In this document: positions 26,801 through 37,678 of the stretch, piece after piece | Layout of the letters: each line of letters begins with the position of its first letter | Numbering within the stretch: the stretch's first letter is position 1 | NCBI GenBank assembly: GCA_964007475.1 | Contig: OZ023273.1 | Location: 103,972,485 to 104,036,484, forward strand | Source: Hybos culiciformis | Lineage: Eukaryota > Arthropoda > Insecta > Diptera > Hybotidae | Length of the DNA stretch: 64,000 bases | Direction: 5' to 3' | Program-made: the position numbers and the translations under genes | Notes under the pieces: generated by a model | What the model saw: only the letters and a program-made list of their open reading frames with translations | The model's database searches: none | Told to the model about the DNA's origin: nothing

Positions 26801-29264
26801 GGGTAAAATCCGACAGATTCAAAATTTAAATTCGGTGAAGTATTTGTTTGCAAAAAATAATAAATTTTAACAGAATGATTTAAATTCAAATGATTAAATT
26901 TCTTTTCGAAATAGATACGAGGAAAAAAGATATGACTTATATTTTTTTTTTTAAGCTAGGTTTTCGCGATCCAAGTACATTTTGTCCAAATCGACTTGGA
27001 CGCTCTTTTTGATCGTGTATATAGGATGCCAAAGTCAACTTGGATCAAAGTCGAGAAGGACACTGCTCAACTTAGTTTGATCAAAGTAACTTGTACCAAG
27101 TTACTTACTTTGATAGTGAAAACCGGGCTTTATTAGTTTTTTATCTGTCATCAATTTTGGAAAAAGAGCATGATTTTTGAACTCAGAACGTTTGGTCCTG
27201 TTTTTTTACCATCCTATCCTATGTTATTTCGAAAAGTTTTTTTTGTGTTCAAAACAGGTGAAGGTTTATAATGATTAATTTTTGTTTCTAATATCTCTGA
27301 ATTTTTTACATTAAAGCATTTGAAATCAATACTTAAATGACTTTAATGTTTATTTTTTTTTTTAGATTAATAAAATGTTATGCTAGAGTTTTTCGTGGTA
27401 TTTATATAAGTAGAAACTAAGCATAAAATTTTAGAAAAAAAACATATGTAGGTAATTAAAAAGATTTTTTTTATTACGTTTTGTTTTATTTATTTTTTGT
27501 GCAGCCTGTAATTAAAAATCTAGTTATTTAGTATATTAAGAAAAAGTAATCAATTTTATTTAAAAACTTAACAATTAAATAATAATTTAAAAAAAAAACA
27601 AATTTCTGTTATGAAAAATTAACTCACTGTGTGGTTGGTTATATTTGTGTGGAAATCTTATTCTCCATATCGTTCGTTTGAAAATAAAAATGTGCTGAAT
27701 TTAATCGAAAAAGATTTAGAGAATAAAATTTTTAAAACAAAAATTACATGATTACATTACAGTGAATTAAATACAGAAATTTTCATGTAGAATCATTCAT
27801 TATATTTATTATTATTTGTTTTGATAAATGCTTTTGTAGTTTCATTCTTTATTTGCCTAACTAACAACATTTCTTAAAAACTCACGGGTTATTTAATTTC
27901 ATCAATGCTTTCATTAATAATAATTTTTACCTATTTAAAAAAAAAACCAGAATACAATTTTTTTCGTTTATAAAAATAAATAACTTTATTTTATTTAATT
28001 AAAATTATCTAGGGTATCATGTTTGGATATGCAACTGATGAAACCGAAGAATGTATGCCATTGACAATTGCATTAGCGCATAGACTTAATCAAAAAATTG
28101 CTGAATTAAGGCGATCTGGAGTATTTTGGTGGGCACGTCCAGATTCTAAAACTCAAGTTAGTATATTTTTTTTAAATTGTAACTTTACTGTCAAATCTTC
28201 TACAAATTCACAAGGATGCTTATTTTTATAAGATTATTTGCTACTCTTGATTAAAGAATGATGTTAAAATCTGTTAAAACTGAGTGAAAAATTAGATTTT
28301 TAGAATTTTTTTTTTTTTATGAACATTATTCAATAATTTTTGCATTTCTTTTAGGTCACTTGTGAATACAAATTTGTTCAAGGTGCTTGTGTGCCGATAC
28401 GTGCTCATACAATTGTTGTGTCACTCCAGCATTCTGAGAAAATTACTTTAGAACAACTCCGTCGGGAAGTAATGGACGAAGTCATTACGAAAGTAATTCC
28501 AGAAAAATACTTTGATGCTCAAACCATTGTGCACATTAATCCTTGTGGCTTGTTCATTATTGGTGGGCCAATGGGTGATGCTGGTTTAACTGGGCGAAAA
28601 ATTATTGTTGATACCTATGGAGGTTGGGGAGCACATGGCGGCGGTGCATTCTCTGGAAAAGATTTCACAAAAGTAGATCGCTCCGCGGCATATGCAGCAC
28701 GTTGGGTAGCCAAATCATTAGTTAAAGCTGGGTTGTGCAAACGTTGCTTAGTGCAGGTTTCATATGCTATTGGTGTTGCTGAACCGTTATCGATAACCGT
28801 ATTTGATTATGGTACATCAAAGAAAACACAAAGTCAACTATTAGATATTATCAAAAGAAACTTTGATTTAAGGCCTGGAAAAATTGTGAAGTGAGTTAAT
28901 TTTTTTTGTTGATTTCTTTAACATTTCCAATTTATGGATTCAATCAAGAGACCTCGACAGGTTCTTTTTAATAGACACTAATTTGACACATATTTACATT
29001 ATCCATTAAAATGATGTTTTAATTAAATTATTTGCTACTCTGAAAGAAAAAAACTGTAGATATTTAATTTCTGATTTTAAACAAACTTAATATTCCTTTT
29101 TACCTTTTCCAAATAAAATAACTATTCATTTTTCTATATTTTTTTGTTTTTTAAGGGATTTACAACTTCGCAAACCAATATACCAGAAAACAAGTGCTTA
29201 TGGACATTTCGGGCGTGATGGATTTTCTTGGGAACAAGCGAAAGAGCTTAGTATCGATGAATGA
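14836..29264 (+). CDS. Sam-S: S-adenosylmethionine synthetase (methionine adenosyltransferase), spliced
   Basis: Makes S-adenosylmethionine from methionine and ATP in the cytosol. Coding exons: 14836-14962, 23881-23958, 24024-24146, one of 24757-24869 (4a) or 26434-26546 (4b), 28013-28156, 28355-28890, 29156-29264. All introns are GT-AG. The total is 1230 nt, giving 409 residues, the usual animal length. Family signatures: GEGHSDK (38-44, normally GEGHPDK), GAGDQ (143-147, closing exon 4) and GGGAFSGKD (290-298). The Gly/Asn/Gln-rich N-terminus and the segment [16 protein letters not shown] are of insect type. The ATG at 14836 is preceded by AAA, and no earlier in-frame ATG exists. Intron 1 spans 8.9 kb; intron 2 is only 65 nt. 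The Pro-to-Ser change in the first signature is odd. The stop TGA is followed by CTA and a further open frame (see 29265-29369). Confidence 0.96.
14963..23880 (+). other. Sam-S intron 1
   Basis: Donor GTAGAT and acceptor TTTTTCAG bound 8.9 kb of AT-rich DNA. No nested gene is visible. Around 15590-15800 the short motif GTAGGTA/TACCTAC recurs many times. Slightly GC-richer patches occur near 21080-21190 and 21395-21475 but carry no coding signal. Large first introns often hold enhancers, but none can be identified here. Confidence 0.75.
24757..24869 (+). CDS. Sam-S: Sam-S alternative exon 4a
   Basis: 113 nt encoding residues 110-147 in this isoform. It starts [20 protein letters not shown] and ends GAGDQ. 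The acceptor is AAG with a weak, purine-rich tract; the donor is GTATTT. Exon 4b has the same length and phase. Using both would give 226 nt and shift the frame, so the two must be alternatives. Confidence 0.9.
25086..25464 (+). repeat. Direct repeat inside the intron between exons 4a and 4b
   Basis: Two copies of about 75 bp, at about 25086-25163 and 25389-25464, share ATTATCAAAAAATAAATAAT, a TATTGTCCAATTT core and ATTCATAAGGGATAATA. They start about 303 bases apart. They may come from a local duplication or be remnants of a repeat; their place between mutually exclusive exons is noted in the findings. Confidence 0.65.
26434..26546 (+). CDS. Sam-S: Sam-S alternative exon 4b
   Basis: 113 nt encoding the alternative to exon 4a: [20 protein letters not shown] at the start and GAGDQ at the end. 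It has a T-run and AAG acceptor and a GTCAGA donor. It matches 4a at the framework positions but differs at about a dozen others; its FKTCNV segment is closer to the vertebrate MAT2A version than 4a is. Both exons join in frame with exons 3 and 5. Confidence 0.9.
26954..27129 (+). mobile_element. Small MITE in a Sam-S intron (176 bp)
   Basis: The left end AGCTAGGTTTTCGCGATC and the inverse of the right end, AGCCCGGTTTTCACTATC, match at most positions and continue into AAGTA. TTA flanks both sides (26951-26953 and 27130-27132). The interior is partly self-complementary (ACTTGGTACAAGT-type motifs). It has no coding capacity. The 3-bp duplication again suggests PIF/Harbinger, but the sequence is unrelated to the 11-14 kb MITE family. 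Confidence 0.65.
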
Positions 29265-29369
29265 CTAAATTGTGGTGATGAAGAAGAAAATGATAATAAT
29301 TTAAGAAATAATTTAAATAAAGATTTAGCAGCATTTTCACCGCCATGCGTTAAAAAAGCCAGAATTTAA
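29265..29369 (+). CDS. Sam-S: Candidate stop-codon readthrough extension of Sam-S
   Basis: After the Sam-S TGA (29262-29264) the same frame stays open for 34 codons to a TAA at 29367-29369. The stop context is TGA CTA, the best-known leaky stop context in animals. The extension starts LNCGDEEEN, is acidic and Asn-rich in the middle, and ends in the basic segment PPCVKKARI. It is locally GC-richer than the 3' UTR that follows and uses codons such as GCA, CCG and GCC that are rare in the surrounding noncoding DNA. Readthrough would give a protein of 444 residues. An old coding tail now cut off by a new stop is the main alternative. Confidence 0.5.
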   Translation, partial: LNCGDEEENDNNLRNNLNKDLAAFSPPCVKKARI

Positions 29370-32290
29370 TAATATTTAAACAGAAAAATATCAAATTTAC
29401 CTATATAATAATATATTTACATACCCGTAAATTATTCAAACAAAAAAAAAAAAGAAAGAAGAAGATATTTTAATAACTTTTATTCAAAATTGTGTTACAA
29501 ATTTAAAAAAAAAAAATCATTGTTTTTTAATTTTTTTTTTATTTAAAATTTTGACGTGTTTGCACTATAAAATAGAAAAAAATTTTTGTTTACTCCCTAA
29601 ATTGGGTTAAAATTTTAATTCTTCTATATTTATTCAAGGTTTAACAAATGTGGTGAAAGAAACTTCTTAGAAACCTAAAAGCACATAGGTCCATTCCTTG
29701 TTTTTTTTTTTTTTAATTTATTTATTAATCTGATTTAGATTTAGCTATTTAGCTCAATATGAATAAATCGAGCTTCCTTGATTCGATCGTGACACTGATA
29801 ATATTTCATAATACAAATAAATGAATATCAAAGTCATTCTTTTAAATTAAGATTTTATATTTAATTAATTCAATGTCAAAGTACAAGGCTGTATAAAGTT
29901 ATTAGCGCAGGAAAAAAAGCAGCTAAAAACTTCCTGTATTTCGTTAATCAAAATAAATTTTCATTGATTTTATAAATGTTTTTAATGTTTTTTTTTTTTT
30001 AGGCCTTATCATTAAGGCGCTGTAATTGACACTCGTTAATGAAAAACAATTATTTCTTTTTTTTTTAAGTTTATTAAAAAAGATTAAAAGTTTTCAGAGA
30101 TAAAATAATGTTTATTATTTATTTGTTTTCGTTGAGTCAATTTCAGCGTTAATTGCCTGTTTTTGCTTATTTATTAAACTCAAGTGTTACAGTTATTTCT
30201 TAAACAAGGCATCGACCGAAATTAACCCTTCCCAGTACAAAAAAAAATCCCGACTATGAATTTCACAAGGATTTAAAAAGCTTCTTAAGCCCACAATATT
30301 ATGTCAATGGATTTTAATTATTAACTAAAAAAAATTCAAAAATATCCCTGTTTTAGGATTGATTCTTAAAAACTAAAAAAAAAAAAGTTATTTTGATTAC
30401 AATTTAATTTTAATTTGCCACATTAGTTACAAATATTTATATAACAAATAAACAATTCAAAAAAAAAGTTACATTATTTTCCAAACACGTGTTTCTAAGT
30501 TTTATGCACTCTCACTTTATTTATTCAATATTTTTGTAGTATGGAGCGAGAGAGAGTGAAGGTTTTATCTTTCAATTAGTATTTAGTACTTAGGTAAATC
30601 GTGTGAATAAAATATATAACTTTATATGAAAGCTAGAAATTTTATAGAACATCCAAAATTCAAAAATTGTAAACTTAAATTTTTAAAAATAAATTGAATT
30701 TTAGAAAAATTTTGTATTAATACAAAACTATCCAAAATAGGTACCTATTTGTTTATTTTAATTTTTTTTTTCCTTTGTAATTATTTATTTTAAGTAACAA
30801 AAAGAATTTTTATTTTGTTTGCAAAATGATTTAATTTTTTGTTAAATTTTTTACTACTAATAATAATTATTGTAATTGTTTTAGAAAGAATTACTGTGTT
30901 TTCTTTTAAATTATGATATTGTTTTTGATTGTAAAAATCTAACTTCTGCTGATTTTAATTGAAATTAGGTATATTATTGTAATACTTTTAGAAAATAAAT
31001 ATTGTAAATCCAAAAATTTTTAAATTTTTTTTTAAATTCTTTTTTTTCTTTTTTTTAAATAGAATTAGTTACAAAAAAAATTAAATCAAAATATATTGAT
31101 AATTTTTTATTGTAATAAAATGTATTTTATTATAGTAGTGTTCTGTTCGGCCGAAAGAACATTTTAATTGATTCGAAAAAAGATTATATTATGAGGGAAA
31201 ACTAATGCTAACAAAGTTTCAATGTTTCATCTAAAAAAAATTCAACCGAAAAAAAAATGAATCAAAAAGAGCCCAATTAAAATTTAAAGATGAACATGAT
31301 TTTATTTATTTTTGTTCTAGTTAAATATTCAGTATTTCAACTCTGTCTATTGCTTAGTTAAAATTATAATTTTAATTCTCAATAACGAATCAAAAATTAT
31401 CCATCAATTTTTATTACAGCCGAAAATAGGGGAAACATGATGTTTTTTCTTATCTAAATGTTAATATCGGGGGAAAAAAAAAATTGTTTGTAAGTAAGTT
31501 TTGTACCTCCATTAAATTACGTTCCAGAACAGCTTTTTTTTACATACCTCATAAAAATTGTTGTTTTATAGCAGAAAATTTAATTATATAGCACCTAGTT
31601 TGTAATTGGAATAAAGTTTAATATAAATCGTAAATTTATTTTGAGATAGATTACTTAACATGATTGTAAGTACATTATATATTAATGTCCACATAGAAGA
31701 GATCCAAAATATTGAAAAATTCTGAATAATATATTAATACTAGAATTTATCTTTTTGCCTATAATAATATATTTATGTTCCACCAGACGTGGTCAGACGA
31801 TCGAATGCCGATCTATAGATTCTTTACGTCATCTGCATATGAACAAAAATATTAAATATCCTTAATTTTGAACTTCAAGGAAACTAGAAATAAATGGTTT
31901 TTATTCTAATACTTTTGAAATTACTGTTGTCAACAAAAAAAAAAGATAAACCTTACACATTAATTGTTATAACTAAGGATAAAAAATTTTGGACGTTAAT
32001 AGTATAAAACTTTTAATGATTGTATTACAAGCCTAAAAACTTTCAATAAGTCGAAGAAGTAACGATTTAAAATCGTAAATATCTAACGAAAACATTCTAT
32101 TTCTACATAGCAGTAATTTTATTATTTTTTGGCACAAATATATTTTTTTAATAATTAATTTTCTTCTAATCTAAATCCTTGTTCAAATTTTCCCGCCACA
32201 TTTCATAAAAACAAAATACATTCGAGAACTTATTCACCTCACTCATTGGCTTTATAAAATATGCCGTGGAAAACACATGCTACTTTTTTT
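29370..32290. other. Sam-S 3' UTR and intergenic space before Creld
   Basis: AATAAA at 29316-29321 and at about 29816 are candidate poly-A signals for Sam-S. The rest is AT-rich with no gene. Two small GC-richer items stand out: the palindrome TTCGGCCGAA at about 31147-31156 and an unassigned block at about 31780-31835. Confidence 0.55.
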
Positions 32291-32301
32291 ATTGGCCCAC
32301 G
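32291..32301 (+). promoter_or_regulatory. ERSE-II (ER stress response element) upstream of Creld
   Basis: ATTGGCCCACG is an exact match to the ERSE-II consensus ATTGG-N-CCACG, which is bound by NF-Y and ATF6/XBP1. It sits 167 bases before the Creld ATG. A second CCAAT-box sequence (ATTGG, about 32245) and a TATAAAA motif (about 32252) lie just upstream. CRELD2 in mammals is a known ER-stress-induced gene, so the site fits the neighbour. Confidence 0.6.
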
Positions 32302-32467
32302 TAAGTTCCACAAAAAAACCTTTTTTGCTAACGTCAAAAATTAGATTTTCTTCTAATTAATAACAAAATATAATAAAAGAAGTTCTTTTTTTACACAATT
32401 AAAAATTAATTTTATTTTTAACTTAAAAATTTATTATTTATTAAAACTGAAATAAAATAATTAAATA

Positions 32468-34497
32468 ATGATAAAAAATTTGGATTTTTTAATTAAGAAA
32501 ACAGTAATTGTTTTTTTAATTTTATTTTTTTATTTTGGTTGTGGTGAAGCTCAAAATTTAAAACTTCCATCAAATTTTAATACAAATGAAGCCGGCAAAA
32601 CTGAAGAAAAATTAGGAAGTTGTACAGTGTGTAAATCGGTGATTGAATCATTCAAAAAGGTGAAAAAAAAAACATTTTCTAATTTAAGGATAATTTAAAG
32701 TTTTGATTTCTCCCAGCACCAGACATTTAGCTTAGCCAATTTTCGTGGAAGAGTTCACTAACTTGAGAACTCAATCGAAGTACCTAGGAATCAATTTGAG
32801 TTCATTGTGTAAGATTGTAAGAATCAATAAGAGACAGTTTCTTTTCCTTCACTGCACATATTTATCCTGCATCTACTTATCCTGCAACTACTTAACCGGG
32901 TTTTTCGTACTTACCTGAAATTTCTTAAAATCAAAATAAAAACATTTTTACTTAGGTACATGTAATTTTTTTTCAGGGCATGGATAAAACAACACGAAGT
33001 AAACACGATGGTGGTGATGCTGATTGGGAGGAAAAGAAATTAGGCAGCTATAAAACTAGTGAAGTGAGATTGGTAGAAATTCAGGAATCATTATGTGAAG
33101 ATGTTCAAAGGGGTCAAAGTCAATGTCATGCACTGGCAGCTGATAATGAACATTTGATTGAGGAATGGTGGTTCAAACATCAAAATGAACATGAACTATT
33201 TCCATGGTTATGTATAGAACAATTGAAAGCTTGTTGCCCTACTAATCATTTTGGTCCTGAATGCTTGAAATGTACGGATTGCAATGGAAATGGTTCGTAG
33301 AATTAGTTATTAGTTCAAAATGAAAACCAACAAGAAAAATCGTTTTGGTCAGTTTCTAATTACGATTTTTTGTTTTTTTTTTTTTTTTTACAGGAAGGTG
33401 TAAAGGTAATGGGACACGAAAAGGAAATGGTAAATGTGCGTGTGATCCAGGCTATTCTGGTGAATTTTGTAAGGATTGCTCCTTGAACTATTATGAATCT
33501 TATAGAGATGATACAAAGCTGCTCTGCAGTGAATGCCATTTGGCTTGTGAGTCATCCGACGGCTGCACCGGTTCGGGTCCAAAAGGTACGTGTGACCAAT
33601 TGAATAAAACTGTTCCATACTTTGATTTTTTTTTAATTATCTTTTACTACTCCCATACTTAATGATTATAATTATTTTTTTTTTCAAATAAATTATATTT
33701 CCCAATTTAGCGTGCCGAAAGTGCAAAGTTGGCTGGGAAATGAACTCAGAGACAGGCTGTTATGATATAAATGAATGTGTGATTAAACCAAATATTTGTC
33801 ATCGACAACAATTTTGTGTGAATACTGAAGGGTCTTACAGTTGTCTGGATTGTGTAAGATTTTTTTTTTATAATTACAGATTTAAATTTTTTTTTCTAAT
33901 TTTAAATGCCTTTAGGATCGAAGCTGTGAAGGATGCATTGGTGACGGACCAGACATGTGTTCTCAATGCGCCCCCGAACACGAACTAATAGATGGGAAAT
34001 GTTCAGGTAAAAAAATTATCTGTTATTTTATTTTTAGCGATTGATAAAAATAAAAGCTTTTTCTATTCAGTTATCCGGAAATTTATAACAAATAAAAAGA
34101 TTGAGAGTGTCTTTAGATTAGGAAACTGATAAAAATAGGTGTCATTTTTTCCAGTATTAGCTCTAATTTCTTTTATGAAAAAAAAAATAATTTAGTTTTG
34201 TTTATTTGGTTTATATTTTGCATGCTATTTAAAAAAAGTAACCTCTTGTTTTTTTTTTAAGATGTTACATCTCGGAAACGTGATGAATGGGTAGTATTCA
34301 CACGATATTTAACCTATTTCGGACTTGTAATTGCAACGTGCGCTATTTTTCAATCAAACACATACGCTGCAGCTGCGGTAGGCACCGCAGTTGGAGTTTA
34401 TATAACAGCTTCCGAATATTTTTTAAGTTCATCATCAGACGTCTCTCCAATAATCGACACCAAACAATTAGAAAATATGATAAAAGATTCATTTTAA
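32468..34497 (+). CDS. Creld: CRELD protein, membrane isoform (cysteine-rich with EGF-like domains)
   Basis: Exons: 32468-32659, 32977-33292, 33394-33585, 33711-33853, 33916-34006 and 34262-34497; 1170 nt, 389 residues. CRELD proteins are ER/secretory proteins linked to protein folding and calcium handling. A signal peptide (hydrophobic core about 11-24) is followed by C52-T-V-C55, a CXXC motif. A Trp/Glu-rich (WE) region follows (DWEEKK, EEWWFKH, LFPWLC), then EGF-like repeats, including a calcium-binding one that opens with DINECV and has FCVNTEGSYSC. This isoform ends with two hydrophobic segments (about 325-341 and 344-360: YFGLVIATCAIF; AAAAVGTAVGVYITA), as in CRELD1. AATAAA at 34542-34547 probably ends it. 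All introns are GT-AG; two are under 105 nt. An alternative last exon lies at 35016. Regulation by ER stress is suggested by the upstream ERSE-II. Confidence 0.93.
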
Positions 34498-34541
34498 TGT
34501 TAGCATTTTTTTAAAATTAAATATTAAAAATTTATGTAAAT

Positions 34542-34547
34542 AATAAA
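34542..34547 (+). terminator. Poly-A signal for membrane Creld isoform
   Basis: AATAAA, 45 bases after the stop of the membrane isoform and upstream of the soluble last exon, so poly-A choice would decide the isoform. Confidence 0.55.
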
Positions 34548-35015
34548 CATTCAATATTAATTGATTTAACTAATAACATTTATTCAAATCTATGTCGGAT
34601 TTATGGATAAAGTTTAATATATTTACATTTAATGTCAAATTGTAAACAGCTTTATCAAAAGCAGAGAAAGAAATAAATTTTGTCTTTGTTTGGAAACATG
34701 TCTTCCTCTGCTTAAATGTTAAGAAAAAATTTAAAAATGATTTTTTTTGGAAAATTATTGTACCTATTCCTAAAGTACAATTAACTTCAGAATCGATTAT
34801 TGATTCCAAAAAAAAAAATACATAACATTTGGATAGATTTGTTTTACAATTCTGACTCACACGTGATTAAATAGATTTATAAAGTAGATAAAAAGATAGA
34901 TTTTTAAACATTAAACAAATACCAAAAAATAATTATGCACAAAATTACAAACATTTATAGGCGAATTAATTAAAATTTATTTTATAATATTATTTATATT
35001 AATCAAAATTTCCAG

Positions 35016-35119
35016 CTATTACTGATGAAGATGAGGTGGAAAAAGGTCCAGACGATGAAATAGAATCTTTGGATGAAAACTTAGAAGGAGGAAAAAAATT
35101 GTTGAAAACAGAACTATGA
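35016..35119 (+). CDS. Creld: Creld alternative last exon, soluble KTEL-ended isoform
   Basis: After a TTTCCAG acceptor, 104 nt continue in frame from the exon ending at 34006. They encode an acidic tail (AITDEDEVEKGPDDEIES) that ends KKLLKTEL and a TGA. KTEL differs by one residue from the KDEL ER-retrieval signal. Skipping the membrane exon (34262-34497) gives a soluble protein of 345 residues, the size and form of CRELD2. AATAAA at 35270-35275 is a fitting poly-A signal. Confidence 0.85.
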
Positions 35120-35269
35120 CACAAAATTTAGAAAAATTTAGTTAATTTTTTTTTGTACACATTTTTTTTTCAAAATATATTTATTGTTTTTTTTTTTTTT
35201 CATAATATTTATGAAATTTATAATTAAAATTAAAAACGATATAAGAAATAATTAAGTTTTTATTTTGAT

Positions 35270-35275
35270 AATAAA
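35270..35275 (+). terminator. Poly-A signal for soluble Creld isoform
   Basis: AATAAA, about 150 bases after the stop of the soluble last exon. Confidence 0.45.
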
Positions 35276-37657
35276 ATAATTTCATTTCAGTTTTTTTGAA
35301 ATATTAAGCTTTAATAAAAGTTTCTTACCTAATATCTTGTAGATCTGGTAAGAATTTTGGTCGAATAAATCGTTTTTATTAATTAAACGTTGGCAGATGA
35401 TTCTATTTTAGAGAATTTTTTTCTCTTATTATAATATTACAAATAGAATATTGATTTCAAATAGGTTAGGTTAAAAGTACCAATCCCTTCACTATTATCG
35501 CATAATATTTTCAAAGAATTTTTAATATGATGCAGTAACTACTGTAAGTGTTAAGTATAAAGGTCAGCTGAAATGAATAGAAGCATATTCACAATTTAAC
35601 AGCGTCCATTAAATCATAATAAAATGTTCTTTATCGTTTGTCATTCCAAGATATTTAACGCCCATATTAAATCAAAAACTTTTTCTAAACTAACAATCAG
35701 CATTTTTCTTTATTTAAAATTCTATAAGAATTATTATTCCTAAAATTTTTATCAAAAGTTCCAAGAATTGTTAGGGTAGAATTTTATTTCCGATTATTTT
35801 AATTGAAACAAAGTTAATACGATTTCAAATGAAGATTTTCATAATTTGATTATACTTCATACATTATGTATTCGTGCTAATAAGAACTCTTAATGTGTTT
35901 TTAAATAATTATTTCTTTAATTGTGGTCATTGAAATATCATTTTGTCTTGTAATAATCACTTGATCATAATTTTCTTGTCTAACAATAAGCATAGACACA
36001 AATAACAATATTTTGCAAAAATGTTGTTTGTATTTATATGTATATATATAAAATTTATTTCAAATAGTTAAAAATATAAAGAAGGGCTATTGCAAGAGTT
36101 AAAAAATGGTAACATTGAAAAAATGATACTAGCCTTCGTTCATTATTTTTATAAAAGTTTTTCATCATAAACTAAACCAGGCGTGTCGAATCAAAACGCT
36201 AAATGGGACAAATAATTAAGAATAAAAATTTGAGGGCCGCAACTCTCAAGCAAGCCTATTTGCAACTTTATAGTGTTTACTAAATCAAAAATTTTATTTT
36301 ACATCATTACTATTATTTTTCCTATTATTTGATAACTTTTATTTTTTACCAAATTTAGAATAAAGGCAGAATTTTTTTTCCGCTAAGAATTTCAAATTTT
36401 TATTTTAACCCAATATCTTACTATCTACAATCTGAGTTTAAAATTTTAGATTTGCGATGAAGAAGATATGCGATTGAAGGTGGTAATTCAACATAACTTT
36501 TTTTTTTATTCCTTTTTCCACTTTCTCTCAAAATTTAAATTTTATAACAATTTAATGAAAATGAAAGTGGGGAATAAATATAAACTGAAACTTGTTTCAA
36601 AATTGATATCACTTCGTTTTTGAGATTCCGCGCGTAAACATTTATCTATCTATATAAATAACGTTTGGTATTAATATTTTTTTTATTTTTCATAATAAAA
36701 ATTAAAAAAAAAAGGTGAGCAAAAGATTTATGGTGCTAAATAAATCGGAAATTAATATTTTGTTGTCATCACATCTACAAAAAAAGAAGAAGAAATATTA
36801 AATAAGATAATTTTGTTAAAGAGCAGAAATATTAAATAACATAATTTTGTTAAGATTTTGGAATATTATTTAAAATAAATCAGAAACATACTTTATTTAA
36901 CTACTGGAAAAATGTTTATATAACTTTTTTTTTTTTGAATCAAGTTGTATTTATAAAATTTAAAAAACTAATTGTTTAGTAAAGAAAATAAGAAAATTTT
37001 TTTAACTTCAAAAAATATAACATTGTTGAATTTTCCGCTTTAACTCTCATAGTTATCCATACTCACTTATGGCAATAAGAACCAAATATGATTATTTAAT
37101 AAACCTAAAATTAATTTTTCAAATTAAAATTAAAAAAAAAAAAATAATTTGAACTTATTTTCACTTTTTGCATATATGCAAAACTTTTAAGAAAGTCTCT
37201 GGAAAATTTAGCGGAGTGCAAATTAAAGACTAGAAAACTAATCTCAACAACAGATTTTATATAAATGATATTTTCTGATTGAAAGTTGAAAAATTAATTA
37301 ATCTGGGAACTGTCAATTTCAGAGTTGGAGATTTTCTTTTAAAATTGACGAACTTGTTATTAGGGACTCTTTCTAATCAGTTTCGAGAAATATTTTGCTA
37401 ATCAAACTATTAAAGTTTGAAAATCGGTTAAACAAATACTGAATTTTCTTCCATTTTTTCGCATTGAAAGAAACGAATTAGATATTTTCTGGCTACTGAA
37501 TTTAGCACAATATATATTTTCCTTCAATATCAAAAAAAAAGAAAAGTATTTTTATAGCAATCTTTTCTTATTTTGTCCAAACCCACTACGTTTTTTTTTA
37601 AATATAAGATTGTTAATTTGAATTTTTGTTACTTTTTTCAATTTTTTGTTTTAACAG
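35276..37657. other. Intergenic space between Creld and the small secreted gene
   Basis: AT-rich, with no coding region seen. It holds a hAT-like end fragment near 36179-36265. The last part, ending in TTTTTTGTTTTAACAG at 37657, looks like an intron 3' end, so the next gene probably has a noncoding first exon somewhere here. Confidence 0.5.
36179..36265 (+). mobile_element. Degenerate hAT (Charlie-like) element end
   Basis: CAGGCGTGTCGAATC followed about 50 bases later by GAGGGCCGCAACTCTC resembles the start of Charlie-type hAT elements (CAGGGGTGTC..., then GGGCCGC). No matching opposite end or target duplication was found, so only a fragment can be supported. Confidence 0.3.
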
Positions 37658-37678
37658 TGTCACAGAAAAAGAAATAAA

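Noticed and set aside
33388..33618. Minus-strand frame over Creld exon 3
   Set aside because: Antisense shadow of a Cys-rich EGF exon.
34287..34514. 75-codon plus-strand frame over the Creld last exon
   Set aside because: Out of frame with the Creld exon, whose own frame gives the two membrane segments and joins in phase.
35465..35475. TAGGTTAGGTTA, resembling the insect telomere repeat TTAGG
   Set aside because: Only two units, inside ordinary intergenic DNA.
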